Position numbers and translations under genes: made by a program. Shown piece after piece: positions 62,735-64,000 of a stretch of 64,000 nucleotides of DNA; position 1 is the first letter of the stretch, and every line of letters begins with the position of its first letter. The notes beneath the pieces are model-generated. The model was not told the DNA's origin. It ran no database searches and saw nothing but the letters and a program-made list of their open reading frames with translations. The stretch spans positions 1 through 64,000 of the forward strand of contig CAXXLS010000018.1 in NCBI GenBank assembly GCA_963677135.2. Direction: 5' to 3'. This DNA comes from Seleniibacterium sp963677135. GTDB taxonomy: Bacteria > Desulfobacterota > Desulfuromonadia > Desulfuromonadales > Geopsychrobacteraceae.

Positions 62735-62979
62735 ATGAAAATCAAAGACATCGCTGACGCGGCCGGCGTTTCGACGGCGACCGTTTCCCGGATCCTGAGC
62801 GGCAAGCAGAATGTCCGTGAAGAAATCAGGAAGAGGGTTCTTGCCGTTGTCAAGCAGATGAATTACTCACCGAATCGCGCTGCGCGCAGTCTGCGCTCGA
62901 AAAAAAAACCAGTTCCATCGGTCTCATCGTCGCCGATATTCAGAACCCGTTTTTCGTCTCCGTCAGTCGTGCCGGCTGA
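62735..62979 (+). pseudogene. Truncated, frameshifted LacI-family regulator
   Basis: The first 55 codons encode an intact LacI helix-turn-helix (MKIKDIADAAGVSTATVSRILSG... to NRAARSLRS). An A9 tract then shifts the frame: one more A would restore SSIGLIVADIQNPFFVS, the normal start of the sensor domain. Even in that frame a TGA stops at 62977, so most of the gene (about 250 codons) has been lost. The 3' edge lies 65 bp before the uridine phosphorylase gene, which the ancestral repressor may have controlled. Confidence 0.82.
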
Positions 62980-63044
62980 TCGGGGTTTCTTCCGCCAGTC
63001 TGATAAGGGGTGGACGACGACTGTCTTCAATCGGGGAGTACTTA

Positions 63045-63815
63045 ATGTCTTCTGTTTACTATCATATCGGTTTCGGCGCGGCGGATCTGGCTCCGGCCCG
63101 GCCGGAAAGGGCGGTGCTCTGTGGTGATCCGGAACGGGCGAAACGCATCGCCCTGGAGACGGATGGGGTGTGCTGCCTGAAAGTTCTCTCCGAGAATCGG
63201 GGGCTCAACAGCTATCTGTGCCAACTGGCGGATGGTCCGGTATTCATCTCGGCCACTTCCGGTATGGGGGCGCCGTCCCTGTCCATCGTCGTCAATGAAC
63301 TGGTTCAGCTCGGAGTCAAGACGATTGTCAGGGTCGGGACCTGTGGCGGGATTGCTGATCATGTCAGGGTCGGCAGCCTGGTGATTTCCCAGGCGGCGCT
63401 GTGCCGGCAGGGAGCGGCTCACGATATCGCCCCCCGCGACTTCCCCGCCGCCGCCGATCCACGGCTGACCCTCAATCTGGTCCGGGCGGCAGCCGACCTG
63501 GGTCTGGAACATCACATGGGCGTGACGGCCAGTGTCGATACCTTTTACGAAGGTCAGGAACGGACAGACTCCGCCAACCGGCACCTGCTGACATCATTAC
63601 AGGGACGTACCGAAGAATACCGAAAGCTCGGCATTCTGAACTACGAGATGGAGGCCGGTACGCTGTTTAAAATGGCGCTGGTTTACGGCATTGCGGCAGG
63701 CTGCATCTGCGCCGTACTTGCCGAACGGCTGACCTCTGAAGCGGTCCTCGCACAGCAGAAGCAGCAGGCAGAGACCGCCTGCATCCGGGCGGCACTGCAG
63801 GCCCTGAGGTATTGA
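63045..63815 (+). CDS. udp: Uridine phosphorylase-like nucleoside phosphorylase
   Basis: A 256-residue NP-I family phosphorylase. The phosphate-binding LCGDPERAKRIA, the substrate loop SGMGAPSLSIVVNEL, RVGTCGG and the base-binding NYEMEAGTLFKMA are as in uridine phosphorylases. It converts uridine and phosphate to uracil and ribose 1-phosphate. GGGGAG lies before the ATG. It follows the remnant of a LacI repressor. Confidence 0.92.
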   Translation: MSSVYYHIGFGAADLAPARPERAVLCGDPERAKRIALETDGVCCLKVLSENRGLNSYLCQLADGPVFISATSGMGAPSLSIVVNELVQLGVKTIVRVGTCGGIADHVRVGSLVISQAALCRQGAAHDIAPRDFPAAADPRLTLNLVRAAADLGLEHHMGVTASVDTFYEGQERTDSANRHLLTSLQGRTEEYRKLGILNYEMEAGTLFKMALVYGIAAGCICAVLAERLTSEAVLAQQKQQAETACIRAALQALRY

Positions 63816-63864
63816 GCGGCGGCACAGCGGCGGCGATTGCTGTCGCCGCGGTGGGGCTGGTTTG

Positions 63865-64000
63865 TCAATGGCACTCGCAGCTGGTTCCGGAACAGCAGTT
63901 CTCTTTCTTTTTCAGTTTTTTAATCAGCATCAGGACCATCAGCAGCAGGGCGCTGATCGTCCCCGTCATACCGTGTCCTGCGTCCTCCGTGCCGATCTGC
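63865..64000 (-). CDS. Partial: C-terminus of a membrane protein with Cys-rich tail
   Basis: The frame enters from beyond the right edge and ends at TGA 63867-63865. The visible 44 residues contain one hydrophobic helix (TGTISALLLMVLMLIKK), a lysine stretch and the tail ENCCSGTSCECH. The tail is a likely metal- or redox-binding end. An internal ATG would give a 34-residue product, but a longer upstream frame is more likely. The full gene cannot be identified here. Confidence 0.5.
   Translation of the reverse strand, partial: QIGTEDAGHGMTGTISALLLMVLMLIKKLKKKENCCSGTSCECH

Overview
The window is about 58-60% GC by eye and densely coded, with frequent TGA/ATG start-stop overlaps. It looks like a chromosomal segment from an anaerobic deltaproteobacterium, most plausibly of the Desulfuromonas/Pelobacter/Geobacter group. 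The grounds are a periplasm-facing uptake-type [NiFe] hydrogenase with b-type cytochrome, several TRAP/TAXI transporters, sigma-54 control, a ferredoxin-rich protein and what appears to be a selenocysteine-containing rhodanese. No replication origin, phage, insertion sequence or CRISPR array is visible. Species-level placement is not possible from the sequence alone.

Layout. 1-1130: an array of long multi-hairpin repeats. 1.3-7.1 kb: an IclR regulator followed by 2-keto-3-deoxygluconate kinase, KDPG aldolase, pyruvate kinase and GAPDH, i.e. the lower Entner-Doudoroff route. 7.2-12.1 kb: an orphan antiporter tail, a c-type cytochrome lipoprotein and hyaABCD-like hydrogenase genes whose small subunit has Asp in place of a proximal-cluster Cys. 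12.4-17.1 kb: a translationally coupled five-gene operon (MgtC-like, papain/C39-like peptidase, RimK-like ATP-grasp with extra N-terminal domain, GCS2-type ligase, N-formylglutamate-amidohydrolase-like hydrolase) that looks like an uncharacterised peptide-metabolite pathway. fetAB follows. 18.7-21 kb: a chemoreceptor. 21.3-33.1 kb: a sigma-54 activator, serine dehydratase, two fold-type-II PLP enzymes, a YgeY-type M20 hydrolase, a D-aminoacylase and a TRAP transporter, with two well-formed -24/-12 promoters: an N-acyl/D-amino-acid utilisation regulon.

33.2-44.8 kb: a hydroxy-acid/sugar-acid island with a LacI/GntR-type regulator, two beta-hydroxyacid dehydrogenases, a D-2-hydroxyacid dehydrogenase, a second TRAP transporter, a YhcH-family protein, a CoA-transferase and a half-size AbrB permease. 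Matching ATCGAT-centred operators sit in front of three of its promoters. It is interrupted at 35.7-37.2 kb by a second array of the same multi-hairpin repeats, in the opposite orientation to the first. 44.8 kb: tRNA-Asp. 45-64 kb: mostly single genes, including polyphosphate glucokinase, dienelactone hydrolase, response regulator, GntR regulator with methylisocitrate-lyase-type enzyme and TauE permease, an Fe-S protein, SlyD, a hybrid histidine kinase, rhomboid protease, LOG protein, TAXI protein, a divergent NRAMP, MATE pump, a broken LacI gene and a uridine phosphorylase.

Most notable points: (1) the gene at 53789-54217 reads through an in-frame TGA in the rhodanese active-site loop, and the TGA is followed by a SECIS-like hairpin with a GGUCU loop; (2) the ATP-grasp/GCS2/peptidase operon; (3) the roughly 460-bp repeat units, in which at least two stems keep pairing through compensatory changes; (4) the 3Cys+1Asp proximal-cluster signature of the hydrogenase.
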